Assembly (NCBI GenBank): GCA_964398185.1
Contig: CAYNML010000020.1
Location: 9,776-73,775, forward strand
From: Fen-1058 sp964398185
GTDB lineage: Bacteria > Chloroflexota > Anaerolineae > Fen-1058
Direction: 5' to 3'
Length of the DNA stretch: 64,000 bases
This document shows positions 37,688 to 45,975 of the stretch, piece by piece (the first letter of the stretch is position 1; every line of letters begins with the position of its first letter). A model generated the notes under the pieces. It searched no databases and had not been told where the DNA came from. It saw nothing but the letters and a program-made list of their open reading frames with translations. Both the position numbers and the translations under genes were made by a program.

Positions 37688-37761
37688 TGGGCGGTATAGG
37701 ACTCGAACCTACGACCTCCTCTTTGTAAGAGAGGCGCTCTAACCAGCTGAGCTAACCGCCC
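37688..37761 (-). tRNA. tRNA-Val (anticodon TAC)
   Basis: On the minus strand the gene starts GGGCGGTTAGCTCAG and ends with GGTTCGAGTCC and an acceptor strand ACCGCCC plus discriminator A. The anticodon arm is CCTCT-CTTACAA-AGAGG, so the anticodon is TAC (Val). A 3' CCA is not encoded. A promoter lies just upstream. Confidence 0.95.
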
Positions 37762-37770
37762 GCGCCGCTG

Positions 37771-37798
37771 ATTATAGCATGGATCGGAGACCTGTCAG
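37771..37798 (-). promoter_or_regulatory. Promoter of tRNA-Val
   Basis: On the minus strand CTGACA, 16-bp spacer, TATAAT, ending 9 bp before the tRNA 5' end. Confidence 0.75.
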
Positions 37799-37857
37799 GG
37801 GGGCCACATGATCGCGGAAGTTCACCGCCACCGTGGCTCATTTGACAGGGCCTGGCG

Positions 37858-40011
37858 TCAGCGGGCGATCAGCGGCAGCCACACGCGATAGGGATTGACG
37901 ATGACGCGGGCCGCGCGCGTGATGGGCAGCACGCTGCCGTCGATCTCGACCGTGTTGGTCAGCACCGTGCCGATCGGCAGGCCGCTGTCCGGTTGCAAGT
38001 TGTAGCGCAGCAGCACGATGGTGTGCGTGGGCACGTCGCCGCTCCATACGATCTGGTTGCCATTCACCGTGGGGGTGGGCGGCGAACTGCTGCTCAGCGT
38101 GCCGCTGATCAGCGCGGCCGCCGTTGGCAGCGTATCCGTGATCGTCGCCGCCGCCGTAAGCGCGCCGGTGTTGTTGACGACGATCGTATACTCGATCGGC
38201 TGATCGGCGTCCGCGAAGGCCGGCGCGAATTTGTAGGACAGTTCAAGGTTGGGCGCCGGCGACAACAGCACCGAGGTGTACGTGTCGCCCCACAGATCGT
38301 CGCGGTAGGCGCTGACGTTGCCGGCAAAATCGCGGGCGCGGGCGCGGAAGAAATAGGTGTGGCCGTGTGTGCCCGTAAACGTGTGGATCGTCGTCGCAGC
38401 GCCGGTCAGCCAGTCGCTCCACGCGCCATACAGGCCGTCTTTCACCTGCACGTCGAACGAGCGCACACAGTCCCAATCCGCTGCGATCAACGTGATTGGA
38501 ATTTCGGGTTGCGTGACGTACAGCCCCGGAGCGCTAATGCCGACGTTCGTCGGCGGCTGGCCGTCGTTGGTGATCTGATGCAGCAGCAGCGGTTGATCGT
38601 CATCGGTTGTGTAGAGCACCGTTACATCTTGCGGCTGCCATGTCGTCGCGATCGCGCGCGTGATCGGCGCGCCGGGCTGGACATCGGTCAGGTCGTAATC
38701 ACCCAGTACCTGACAAGTGTAACGTCGTGTCACCCGTAGATGAGCGTTCCCATGTGGGCGCGTTGAATGAAGGTTAACCATCAACTGCGAACCGGTCTGT
38801 TCGAGACTCAGGGCCGCTGCTGCGTTGGCGGAGGCCAGATCATTCAACCCCGCGAAGGGATACCACGTCTCTTCCCACTCGATGGCCTGCTGTGCGCCGA
38901 GGAAGGCGCTGTCCCAGAACGTGGGCGCGAGTCCGCCGTGCAGTTCCGCGTAATACGATCCATCATCTGTCCAGGTGCTGGACCCGATCGGATTTTGCCA
39001 GCCCATCGCAAAGCCCTTGCTGCCCGGCGCGATCGATCGCGGAAAGACGCGCACTACGCCTTCCTGCTGGGCTTGATCGATCACGCCGACCCAATCGTGC
39101 GAAGCCGCGGGCCGCGCGAAGAAGCCCAGCCATTGATTCCAGTTCTGCACGCGGCTCATCTCGCGATTGTTGTAGATCGGCCATGACATGGCCTGCCCTT
39201 CCTGCGGCAGCGATGAATCGCCGGTGGAGTGTACGGTCACTTGTGTTTCCGGGAAGATGAATTTGAAATCGGCGCCGCTGGGGTTGCTGCCCTGTTTCCC
39301 GATCGAATTGCCCGGCCCCGGCGCGAGCATGGCGTTGATCCACCACTTGAAGTTGAGATCGACGTTGCGATCATTCTCGATACGCGGCCGGACGATGAGC
39401 ACGGCGCGATTGTTGGGGAGGAAGATCGAAATCGCCGCGCGGAGCCGATCGGGTTGTGTTGAATCCCGCAGCGTCACCGTGATCCCGTCAGCCCCCGTGA
39501 TCACGTCGTACATCCACGGGATGGCGCTTTCGTAGCCGTGTTCCTCGACGGGCAGGCCCCACTCGATGCCGCCGGCGGCCAGCCACCAGCCTTGTTCGGG
39601 CGGCCCCCAGTTGGTGGGCTTGATCACCGTGTTGCGATAGAGCTCGTTGTTGCCGGTGGGCTTGAAGATCAGTTCGTAGACGCGCCCACCGAGTTCGGGC
39701 AAGAGGCTGACGCGCAGCCATTCATTCTCCAGTGTGAGGCGCGTGTAGGTCTGGTTGACGGGCTGCGGATGGCTGCCCGTGTATTGCGCCCAGTGGAGCC
39801 ATTGGTAGGGGATGTGGTAAGTGGTGTTCGTCGCGGTGTAGAGAAAGGCCGCGTAGGGATAGGTGGGAATGACGATCGTGTCGGTGGTGATGGTCGTGGT
39901 CGGGGCGAGCCTGGCGCTCGCTCTGCTGACGGGCGAAGTTGATCGGCTCAACAGCACGGCAAAGGCCACGGCGAGGATCACGGCGCAGAACGGCAGAAGT
40001 CGGCGCAGCAT
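37858..40011 (-). CDS. Secreted DUF5107/DUF11 protein with C-terminal LPLI-type tail
   Basis: 717 residues. A signal helix (LPFCAVILAVAFAVLL) starts the protein. Residues 60-400 form a DUF5107-like, aldose-epimerase-type beta-sandwich (ENEWLRVSLLPELGGRVYEL, FKWWINAMLAPGPGN). A fibronectin-like region follows (TTIHTFTGTHGHTYFFRARA), then a DUF11 repeat (ELSYKFAPAFADADQPIEYT, NNTGALTAAATITDTLPTAA) near the end. The last residues, YRVWLPLIAR, form a short hydrophobic tail plus Arg. That ending is frequent in exported proteins of Chloroflexota and may be a retention signal. It is probably cell-surface located and may bind or modify a carbohydrate. Confidence 0.78.
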   Translation of the reverse strand: MLRRLLPFCAVILAVAFAVLLSRSTSPVSRASARLAPTTTITTDTIVIPTYPYAAFLYTATNTTYHIPYQWLHWAQYTGSHPQPVNQTYTRLTLENEWLRVSLLPELGGRVYELIFKPTGNNELYRNTVIKPTNWGPPEQGWWLAAGGIEWGLPVEEHGYESAIPWMYDVITGADGITVTLRDSTQPDRLRAAISIFLPNNRAVLIVRPRIENDRNVDLNFKWWINAMLAPGPGNSIGKQGSNPSGADFKFIFPETQVTVHSTGDSSLPQEGQAMSWPIYNNREMSRVQNWNQWLGFFARPAASHDWVGVIDQAQQEGVVRVFPRSIAPGSKGFAMGWQNPIGSSTWTDDGSYYAELHGGLAPTFWDSAFLGAQQAIEWEETWYPFAGLNDLASANAAAALSLEQTGSQLMVNLHSTRPHGNAHLRVTRRYTCQVLGDYDLTDVQPGAPITRAIATTWQPQDVTVLYTTDDDQPLLLHQITNDGQPPTNVGISAPGLYVTQPEIPITLIAADWDCVRSFDVQVKDGLYGAWSDWLTGAATTIHTFTGTHGHTYFFRARARDFAGNVSAYRDDLWGDTYTSVLLSPAPNLELSYKFAPAFADADQPIEYTIVVNNTGALTAAATITDTLPTAAALISGTLSSSSPPTPTVNGNQIVWSGDVPTHTIVLLRYNLQPDSGLPIGTVLTNTVEIDGSVLPITRAARVIVNPYRVWLPLIAR

Positions 40012-40069
40012 GGCACACCTCCGCGTTCATTGTAGAGCTGGTCGGCGCGCGGTGCGCGTTACAAGGGGG

Positions 40070-40849
40070 TTACACTCCCCTGAAGACCGGCGGCCTTTTT
40101 TCCTTGAACGCCTGAATGCCTTCTTCGTAATCGGCGCTGTCGTACACTTCGCGCCGCATGCCCTGAATGCTCTCGAACGTTTCTGAGGCCAGCACTTGCC
40201 CGCTGAGCAAGAGGCGGAACTGCCGCTTGAGCACGCGCACGGCCAACGGTGCGTTGCGCGCGATGGCCTGCGCGATGTGCAGCGTGCGCTCTTCCAACTC
40301 GGCGGCGGGCACGACGTGATTGACCATATGGTTGTTTTCCGCTTCTTGCGCGGTGAGCGGCAGGGCCGTGAAGAACATCTCTTTCGCCTTGTGCGGGCCG
40401 AGCACGTTGAGAAAGTGCACCAGGCCGGAGGCGTTGTAGGGCAGGCCGATCTTGGCGGGCGTGATGGCGAACGTCGTTTCCGGCGTGCACAACACCAGAT
40501 CGCACGACAGGCACAGATCACACGCGCCGCCCCACACGCTGCCTTCCACCATGGCGATGATGGGCGAGGGAAAATCCTGCACCCGCCGCAACAAACGCTC
40601 GAGCGCGTCTTCGTAGCCCAACGGATCGCGCCGCCGGACGGGCAGCTCGTTGATGTCGAACCCCGCCGACCACACCTTGGCCCCCGGCGCAGCGCGGATG
40701 ATCACCACGCGGGCCTGCGCCTGCTCCATCAGGTTCAGCCCGGCGATCAGGTCGTCGGCCAGTTCCTGGCTAATGGCGTTGTGCTTGTCGGGCCGGTTCA
40801 ACGTCAAAATGCCGATGGCGTTGTCCAATTGGGTTAAGACCAGATTCAT
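40070..40849 (-). CDS. scpB: Methylmalonyl-CoA decarboxylase (ScpB-like)
   Basis: 259 residues of the crotonase family. Compared with the E. coli enzyme the match is close along its length: GAKVWSAGFDINELP, MVEGSVWGGACDLCLSCDL, FAITPAKIGLPYN, LTAQEAENNHMVNHVV and ESIQGMRREVYDS. It decarboxylates methylmalonyl-CoA to propionyl-CoA. The mutase and epimerase genes are not in the window. It ends close to the DUF5107 gene on the same strand. Confidence 0.88.
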   Translation of the reverse strand: MNLVLTQLDNAIGILTLNRPDKHNAISQELADDLIAGLNLMEQAQARVVIIRAAPGAKVWSAGFDINELPVRRRDPLGYEDALERLLRRVQDFPSPIIAMVEGSVWGGACDLCLSCDLVLCTPETTFAITPAKIGLPYNASGLVHFLNVLGPHKAKEMFFTALPLTAQEAENNHMVNHVVPAAELEERTLHIAQAIARNAPLAVRVLKRQFRLLLSGQVLASETFESIQGMRREVYDSADYEEGIQAFKEKRPPVFRGV

Positions 40850-40925
40850 GGCGGTAGCCTCACGTGGAAAGCTGCGGGTATTTTCGCGCGATTTATGCGC
40901 GCATTATAGCACCGTGGAAAGAGAA

Positions 40926-40958
40926 AACCTCCCGGAGGTTCCCAACCTCCGGGAGGTT
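40926..40958. repeat. AACCTCC-type hairpin repeat, copy 2
   Basis: AACCTCCCGGAGGTT, then CCC, then AACCTCCGGGAGGTT: each half is nearly palindromic and the halves also pair. It sits 6 bp after the dcd stop codon on the minus strand. Confidence 0.6.
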
Positions 40959-40963
40959 AATCT

Positions 40964-42760
40964 TCACTTGATGACTTTGGCGGGCACGACGCCGACCTGT
41001 TTATCGTACTTGCCTTTGCGGTCTTTGTACGACGTTTCGCATTCCTGGTCGGCCACGAAGAACAGCACCTGCGCGATGCCCTCATTGGAGTAGACCTTGG
41101 CGGGCAGGGGCGTAGTGTTGCTGATTTCCAGCGTGACGAAGCCCTCCCATTCCGGCTCGAAGGGCGTGACGTTGACGATCAAGCCGCAGCGCGCATAGGT
41201 CGAATTGTGAACGATCAGGTCATTGGCGAGGAAGTTATGAGTGCCGGGTACGGTGAGATCGTAAACGACTTCTTCGCCAGCCGGTTCGATCGATTCGATC
41301 ACGTCCCAGACCACGTCGGCTGCCACCAGGTCCGAGAATTCTTCATCGCCGATCGAGTGCGCCACCTGTTGGGCGATGGTGTAAGGCAAAGACTGCCGGG
41401 GCTGAGTGCGTTGAAGACCGATATCGGCAAAGGTGTGGCCGCTGGCATGTACGCGCTCGCGCATCACCTGCCACGCCTCAGCGGGCAGCGTGTCAAAGTT
41501 TGACTTGTGGTGCGGTTGCGTGGTAATGGCCGCCAGCAGACCATTCAACGCCTGTTGCTTCTGACTCTCCGGCACGAAGCCGATTTCTTCGGCAAAGCGT
41601 TGAATCATACGCCGGTCGGTAATTTGCAGCCGATAAGCACGCTCGCCGGTTGATAGCCTTTTGTGGCGCACTAACGCGAAAACGCCGAAGCGCAGCAGCA
41701 AGTGACGTACGTCGTCGATCAGTCGTTGCGACATGGAACTGTATTCGAGATAGACGCCGCCTCTGGTCTGGTAGGCGCTGCCATCGCCTGAGAACAGCGC
41801 ACGCAAAAACGCGGCCACGCGCTCGCGGCGAGCAGTGAAGACTACCGGAGGAACGAACTTATCCTTGGATCGAACGTTGCACCCCAACTGCTCAAGCCAG
41901 GCATATGCGCGATTCTTTTCGGCGATGCCGCCGCGCCCACGGTGATTGACGAGGTTGTAGCCATAGTGGCCTACTGGCGATACGTCACAGCCCAAAGCCC
42001 GGGCGGCCTCGGTAAAAACTTCGGCCAAACGGGGATCGCCGGTTGTGTAGCGTGGACTGTGACCGGGCGTGTGGCATTGACCATCTGCCAACAACAGGCC
42101 CAACAGAATCGCTTCGTGTTCGGGCCAGTCTTCTTTGCCAAACACGGGGCACGTCCGCGCCACTGCAATTCGCTCGGCGATCTGAAGTTCGGACAACGGT
42201 TTCCAGCCTTCAAAGGTGCGGAAGGGATGCGCGGCTGTAGCCTTGATGCGCAGCCCGGCCCGCGTCGTCAGTTCATAAACTTGCTTAACGCCGTTGTTGA
42301 TGTGAGCCGTCACTTGCCCCGTGCGCAACCGCCAACCGTCGAGTGACAATGTACGGGCGCGTTGTCGCGCAACGAAATCTTTCAATGGAAGATAGTCGCC
42401 AGTTTCCTCGTCGATAATGCGCGTGTCTCCTGCCAGGCACTTGCCCACGCACACGGTCAGCACATTGCGGGGAATCCTGAAATACTCGATCGTCCGGGCC
42501 AGCACGAAGGAGTTGGGCGGGATGATGCACACGTCGCCTTTGAAGTCCACCATCGATTTGGGATCGAAGTGCTTGGGATCGACAATGGCCGAGAACACGT
42601 CCGTGAAGATCTTGTACTCGTCGGCCACGCGAATGTCGTAGCCGTACGACGACACACCGTAACTGATGACGTGCGTGCTGACCTGCTTCTCCACAAACGG
42701 CTCGATCATGCCGTGCTCGTGGGCCATTTTGCGAATCCAACTATCGGGCTGAATGGTCAT
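40964..42760 (-). CDS. dcd: dCTP deaminase precursor interrupted by an intein
   Basis: 598 residues as translated. The exteins (1-107 and 520-598) join to a 186-residue dCTP deaminase: SSYGYDIRVADEY, VCIIPPNSFVLARTIEYFRI and, after splicing, VGK-STYARCGLIVNVTP, EGFVTLEISNTTPLPAKVYS (catalytic Glu in LEIS). The enzyme converts dCTP to dUTP for thymidylate synthesis. The 412-residue insert begins Cys108 (CLAGDTRII) and ends His-Asn519 before Ser520, as an intein should. It splits the STYARCG motif, which holds active-site residues, so splicing is needed for activity. The coding is unbroken. Confidence 0.95.
   Translation of the reverse strand: MTIQPDSWIRKMAHEHGMIEPFVEKQVSTHVISYGVSSYGYDIRVADEYKIFTDVFSAIVDPKHFDPKSMVDFKGDVCIIPPNSFVLARTIEYFRIPRNVLTVCVGKCLAGDTRIIDEETGDYLPLKDFVARQRARTLSLDGWRLRTGQVTAHINNGVKQVYELTTRAGLRIKATAAHPFRTFEGWKPLSELQIAERIAVARTCPVFGKEDWPEHEAILLGLLLADGQCHTPGHSPRYTTGDPRLAEVFTEAARALGCDVSPVGHYGYNLVNHRGRGGIAEKNRAYAWLEQLGCNVRSKDKFVPPVVFTARRERVAAFLRALFSGDGSAYQTRGGVYLEYSSMSQRLIDDVRHLLLRFGVFALVRHKRLSTGERAYRLQITDRRMIQRFAEEIGFVPESQKQQALNGLLAAITTQPHHKSNFDTLPAEAWQVMRERVHASGHTFADIGLQRTQPRQSLPYTIAQQVAHSIGDEEFSDLVAADVVWDVIESIEPAGEEVVYDLTVPGTHNFLANDLIVHNSTYARCGLIVNVTPFEPEWEGFVTLEISNTTPLPAKVYSNEGIAQVLFFVADQECETSYKDRKGKYDKQVGVVPAKVIK
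41204..42439 (-). mobile_element. Intein with LAGLIDADG homing endonuclease domain
   Basis: 412 codons inside dcd. Block A is CLAGDTRII, block B is the TTRAGLRIKATAAHPF segment with its His, blocks C and E of the endonuclease are EAILLGLLLADG and FLRALFSGDGSAY, block F is VYDLTVPGTHNFLA and block G is VHN before Ser. The splicing residues Cys1, penultimate His and terminal Asn are all present. Both endonuclease acids (Asp in LADG and SGDG) are kept, so homing activity may be retained. Confidence 0.92.
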
Positions 42761-42778
42761 GTAGTCTCCTCCGTCGAG

Positions 42779-42860
42779 AGTCTTGTCGTCTCACAGTCGC
42801 GTCGTCTTGTCGTCGGCCAGCCGGGACTAAACGACTTAGCGACTATGTGACTATCAGACG
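42779..42860. repeat. Octamer repeats as an inverted repeat between argS and dcd
   Basis: Left arm GTCTTGTC, GTCTCACA, GTCGCGTC, GTCTTGTC (42780-42814) and right arm GACTAAAC, GACTTAGC, GACTATGT, GACTATCA, GACG (42825-42860) are complementary in type. The right arm ends just after the argS stop codon. Related GACTANNN units occur at 61797-61828. Confidence 0.65.
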
Positions 42861-42863
42861 GCT

Positions 42864-44561
42864 TTACATTGATTCTGGCGCGCTCATCCCCATCAACTCC
42901 AGCGTGCGGGCCAGGGTGATCTTTGCGGCGCGGCAGAGCTGCAAGCGGGCGGCGGTCATAGCCGGCTGCTCCGCATCGACGACCTTGCAATCGCGGTAGA
43001 AGATGCTGAACGTCGAAGCCAGATCGTGCGCGTAATACGTCATGTGATGCGGGGCCAGATCACGCACAGCCTGCTCGATGATGACGGGCAGTTCCAGCAT
43101 CTTGCGGATCAGCGCCAGCTCGGCGGGATGCTGCAGCAGCTGCACATCCGGGACTGGCGGCAGTTCGACGGCGGCCAGCGCTTCGGCGGCCTTGCGCAGA
43201 ATACTGGCGATGCGCGCGTGCGCGTACTGCACGTAGTAGACCGGGTTCTTGTCCGACTGCTCTTTCGCCAGCGACAGATCGAACAGCAGCTTGCTGTCCA
43301 CCGTGCGCGTCAGCAGCATAAAGCGAATCGCGTCCGCGCCCACGTCGTCGATCACGTCGTGCAGGGCTACGGCGGTGCCCGCGCTCTTGGAGCCGCGCTG
43401 CTCCACGCCGTCCTTCATCAGCGTGACGTGCTGGTAGAGCAGGATGTTCACGCGCGCCGGGTCCAGCCCCAGCGCCTTAGCCGCGGCCAGCACGCGCGGC
43501 TTGTCGCCGTGATGATCGGCCCCCCACACGTAAATCGCGCGATCGAACTTCCGCAGCACCAGCTTGTCCCACACGTACGCGATGTCCGACGCGAAGTAAG
43601 TGGGGCGATCTTCGGGATTGGGGATGACCTGCGGCGATCGAATGATCACCGCCTCGTTGTCTTCGCCCAGATCGGGCGAGGCGAACCAAATGGCGCCATC
43701 CTTCTCGACGAGCAGGTGCTTGTCTTCCAGCATCTGGTAGACCTGCGCGAACAGGCCGCTGTCGTACAGACTGCGCTCGGAATACCACCGATCGAAATGG
43801 ATGTTCATCCGCTCACACGTCTGCTTGACGTGATCGAGTACGCGCTGCGTGCCGATCTCGCCCAACGCCTGCACCGCTTCGGCGCGCGATACTCTCAGGT
43901 ACTTGTCGCCATACTCGCGCGCAAAGTCTTGGCCCATCTCTACGAGAAAATCGCCGGGATAGAATTCTTGCGGCAAAGGTTCATCGACACCCAGCGCCTG
44001 CGCGTAGCGGACGTACACCGTCTCGCCGAACTTGCGCACCTTGGAGCCGACGTCATTCACGTAGTATTCACGCTGCACGTCGTACCCGGCCGCGCTGAAC
44101 AAATTCGCCAGCGTGTCGCCGATGACGACGTTGCGCCCGGAGCCGATGGTGAGCGGGCCGGTGGGATTGGCCGAGCCGTGCTCGACCTGCACGCGGACAT
44201 CGTTGCCGTGCCGCAGATTGGCCCACGTCGATCCACCTTCGAGGATGGCAGTGACTTGCTGCCTCAACCACTTCTCGGCCAGCGTGAAATTGATGTATCC
44301 CGGCGCGGCAACTTCGGCCTTGCCGACGAACTCGGCCCGTGGCAGATGTGCCACGATCGTTTCGGCGATCTTCAACGGCGGCAGCTTGGCAACCTTGGCT
44401 AAGGTCATCGCCACGTTGCTGGCGTAGTCGCCGTGCGCGGCCACTTTGGGACGCGCCAGTTCGATCGGGGGGAGGGGGAACTCCGGCAGGGATTGATCGG
44501 CCTGCGCCGCTTGCAAGGCGGTGCGTAGTAGATCGACAATTTGATCGCGCACAAGTATCAT
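42864..44561 (-). CDS. argS: Arginyl-tRNA synthetase
   Basis: 565 residues, class I synthetase that charges tRNA(Arg). N-terminal Arg-tRNA-synthetase domain (KVAAHGDYASNVAMTLAKVA), catalytic domain (VEHGSANPTGPL, REYYVNDVGSKVRKFGETVY) and the C-terminal anticodon-binding DALR domain. The usual HIGH motif is replaced: SANPTGPL is followed by TIGSGRN (Thr138, Ser141) rather than HxGH. The KMSKS position is also weak (RGSKSAG). The rest is well conserved and unbroken, so it is probably an active divergent form. AGGTGA precedes the ATG, and it has its own promoter. Confidence 0.93.
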   Translation of the reverse strand: MILVRDQIVDLLRTALQAAQADQSLPEFPLPPIELARPKVAAHGDYASNVAMTLAKVAKLPPLKIAETIVAHLPRAEFVGKAEVAAPGYINFTLAEKWLRQQVTAILEGGSTWANLRHGNDVRVQVEHGSANPTGPLTIGSGRNVVIGDTLANLFSAAGYDVQREYYVNDVGSKVRKFGETVYVRYAQALGVDEPLPQEFYPGDFLVEMGQDFAREYGDKYLRVSRAEAVQALGEIGTQRVLDHVKQTCERMNIHFDRWYSERSLYDSGLFAQVYQMLEDKHLLVEKDGAIWFASPDLGEDNEAVIIRSPQVIPNPEDRPTYFASDIAYVWDKLVLRKFDRAIYVWGADHHGDKPRVLAAAKALGLDPARVNILLYQHVTLMKDGVEQRGSKSAGTAVALHDVIDDVGADAIRFMLLTRTVDSKLLFDLSLAKEQSDKNPVYYVQYAHARIASILRKAAEALAAVELPPVPDVQLLQHPAELALIRKMLELPVIIEQAVRDLAPHHMTYYAHDLASTFSIFYRDCKVVDAEQPAMTAARLQLCRAAKITLARTLELMGMSAPESM

Positions 44562-44587
44562 GATGTCACCTCAAAATATGCGAACCC

Positions 44588-44641
44588 GCCGAGCGGGTCG
44601 GCGGGCGCGCGTATTGTATCGGTTTTAAGGTGAATCGGCAA
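44588..44641 (-). promoter_or_regulatory. argS promoter and leader hairpin
   Basis: On the minus strand TTGCCG (44636-44641), 17-bp spacer, TACAAT (44613-44618). Downstream in the leader is a hairpin CCCGCCGA-loop-TCGGCGGG. The hairpin has no U tract and could modulate argS expression or mark the 3' end of the DUF1015 transcript. Confidence 0.65.
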
Positions 44642-44644
44642 GGT

Positions 44645-45961
44645 TCAAGAAATGCGCCGCGCTTCCATGTAAAAGCGTTTCTCGCGCGCTTCACCCATCG
44701 AGAACGTTTTGCGCGGCAGCGCGCCGTCGAGGATGACGGTCTTGAACAGGTCGTCTTTTTGCATGCCGGGCAAATAGAGGCCCACGTTGCCGGGCTGACG
44801 GCCCAGCCGCACGGTGACCTCATGGCCGTGCACGTAATCGATTTTTTCTGCGCCGCCAGATTTCAGAAAAGCATCCAGAAAGGATTGAAGCGTACCGACG
44901 GGCAGATTGGATGTCGGATGATCGATCTCGATGACGCCGCACACGTCGCTGGTGACCAAGCCGATCAGGTGCTGCGGCCCGCCCGCGGCAGCCACCCGAT
45001 TGATCATCTCATCGACATCGGCTGTTGCGGTGAAGGTGAAGTTCGCGTCGAACGATTCGCGCAGCGCGGCGCGGAAGTCGGTCTTCACGCCGAACAGCAC
45101 GCGATGGATCGGTTCGAATGCCAGCCCGTCGTCGTGGACATTTTCGATCTCGACCAGTGCATAGCGTGCCGGATGATCCAGGCCCACCGACGGTTTGATC
45201 TTTTCCCAGACGGCTTTGGCGGAAGCCAGCGAGTGATTGCCGTCGCCCAGCGCGAAGAGCAGCACGGGCCGCTCGGGCGGCAGATCATACCTTGAAGCGA
45301 AAGTCTGCGGATCGGCCAGTTGGCGCAGCGCGGCAATGACGCCGTTTTCCAGATCGATGTGGTCAACCGCATAACCGGCCAGATGTCCACTGTCGAGCAT
45401 CAGATCAAAATCGTAGAGCCGCGCGAGCCGATCTTTGGCCGCGCCGATCGGTTCGATCACCGTCCGCTGGGGATCATCGATCAGCACCAGGATGTGCGGC
45501 AGTTCCAGCGCCGCGCCTTGGCGGATCTTCATGCGCGGTGGCAGCCGCTCCACGATGGTGCCTTCGGTGGCGCGGATCAAACTGGTGGAGCCTGTCGTAT
45601 AGTCGTAGCATTCCAGATCGAGCGCCAGCATCAGACCTTTGCGCGTCTTGCCGTCAACCGTGCGCTCGACGTAGATGAGACCTTCATGGGGCTGCAAAAT
45701 GCCGGCGTCCAGATACTGATGTGATGTCGCCTGAATCTGTTGAATGCGTTCAGCTTCGCCGGGTTGTTCCAGATAGATCTCCGGCAAAGTCAGATGCAGT
45801 GTGGACGGCGCGTCGCCGACGAGGGCCTCCACTTGCTGCCAGTATTCCGGCTGCGAAGTGAATTGATCAACGGCGATGACGGCCCACTTCTGCCGGTCAA
45901 TGCCGGGGTTGGGCAAATAGACTTCAGGGATGAGCAGACCGAGATCGGGCTGGGTTTTCAT
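44645..45961 (-). CDS. DUF1015 family protein
   Basis: 438 residues matching DUF1015: PEVYLPNPGIDRQKWAVIAV, EGLIYVERTVDGKTRKGLML, the acid/His motif FALGDGNHSLASAKAVWE and RYALVEIENVHDDGLAFEPI. Its partners in many genomes are the serine biosynthesis genes serA and serC, which is also the case here: serA lies directly upstream (14 bp) and serC is divergent. The DGNHS motif recalls the DGHHR motif of ParB-like kinases that act on free serine. A role in serine or phosphoserine metabolism is therefore plausible, but unproven. Confidence 0.88.
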   Translation of the reverse strand: MKTQPDLGLLIPEVYLPNPGIDRQKWAVIAVDQFTSQPEYWQQVEALVGDAPSTLHLTLPEIYLEQPGEAERIQQIQATSHQYLDAGILQPHEGLIYVERTVDGKTRKGLMLALDLECYDYTTGSTSLIRATEGTIVERLPPRMKIRQGAALELPHILVLIDDPQRTVIEPIGAAKDRLARLYDFDLMLDSGHLAGYAVDHIDLENGVIAALRQLADPQTFASRYDLPPERPVLLFALGDGNHSLASAKAVWEKIKPSVGLDHPARYALVEIENVHDDGLAFEPIHRVLFGVKTDFRAALRESFDANFTFTATADVDEMINRVAAAGGPQHLIGLVTSDVCGVIEIDHPTSNLPVGTLQSFLDAFLKSGGAEKIDYVHGHEVTVRLGRQPGNVGLYLPGMQKDDLFKTVILDGALPRKTFSMGEAREKRFYMEARRIS

Positions 45962-45975
45962 GATTGTTCAACCGC

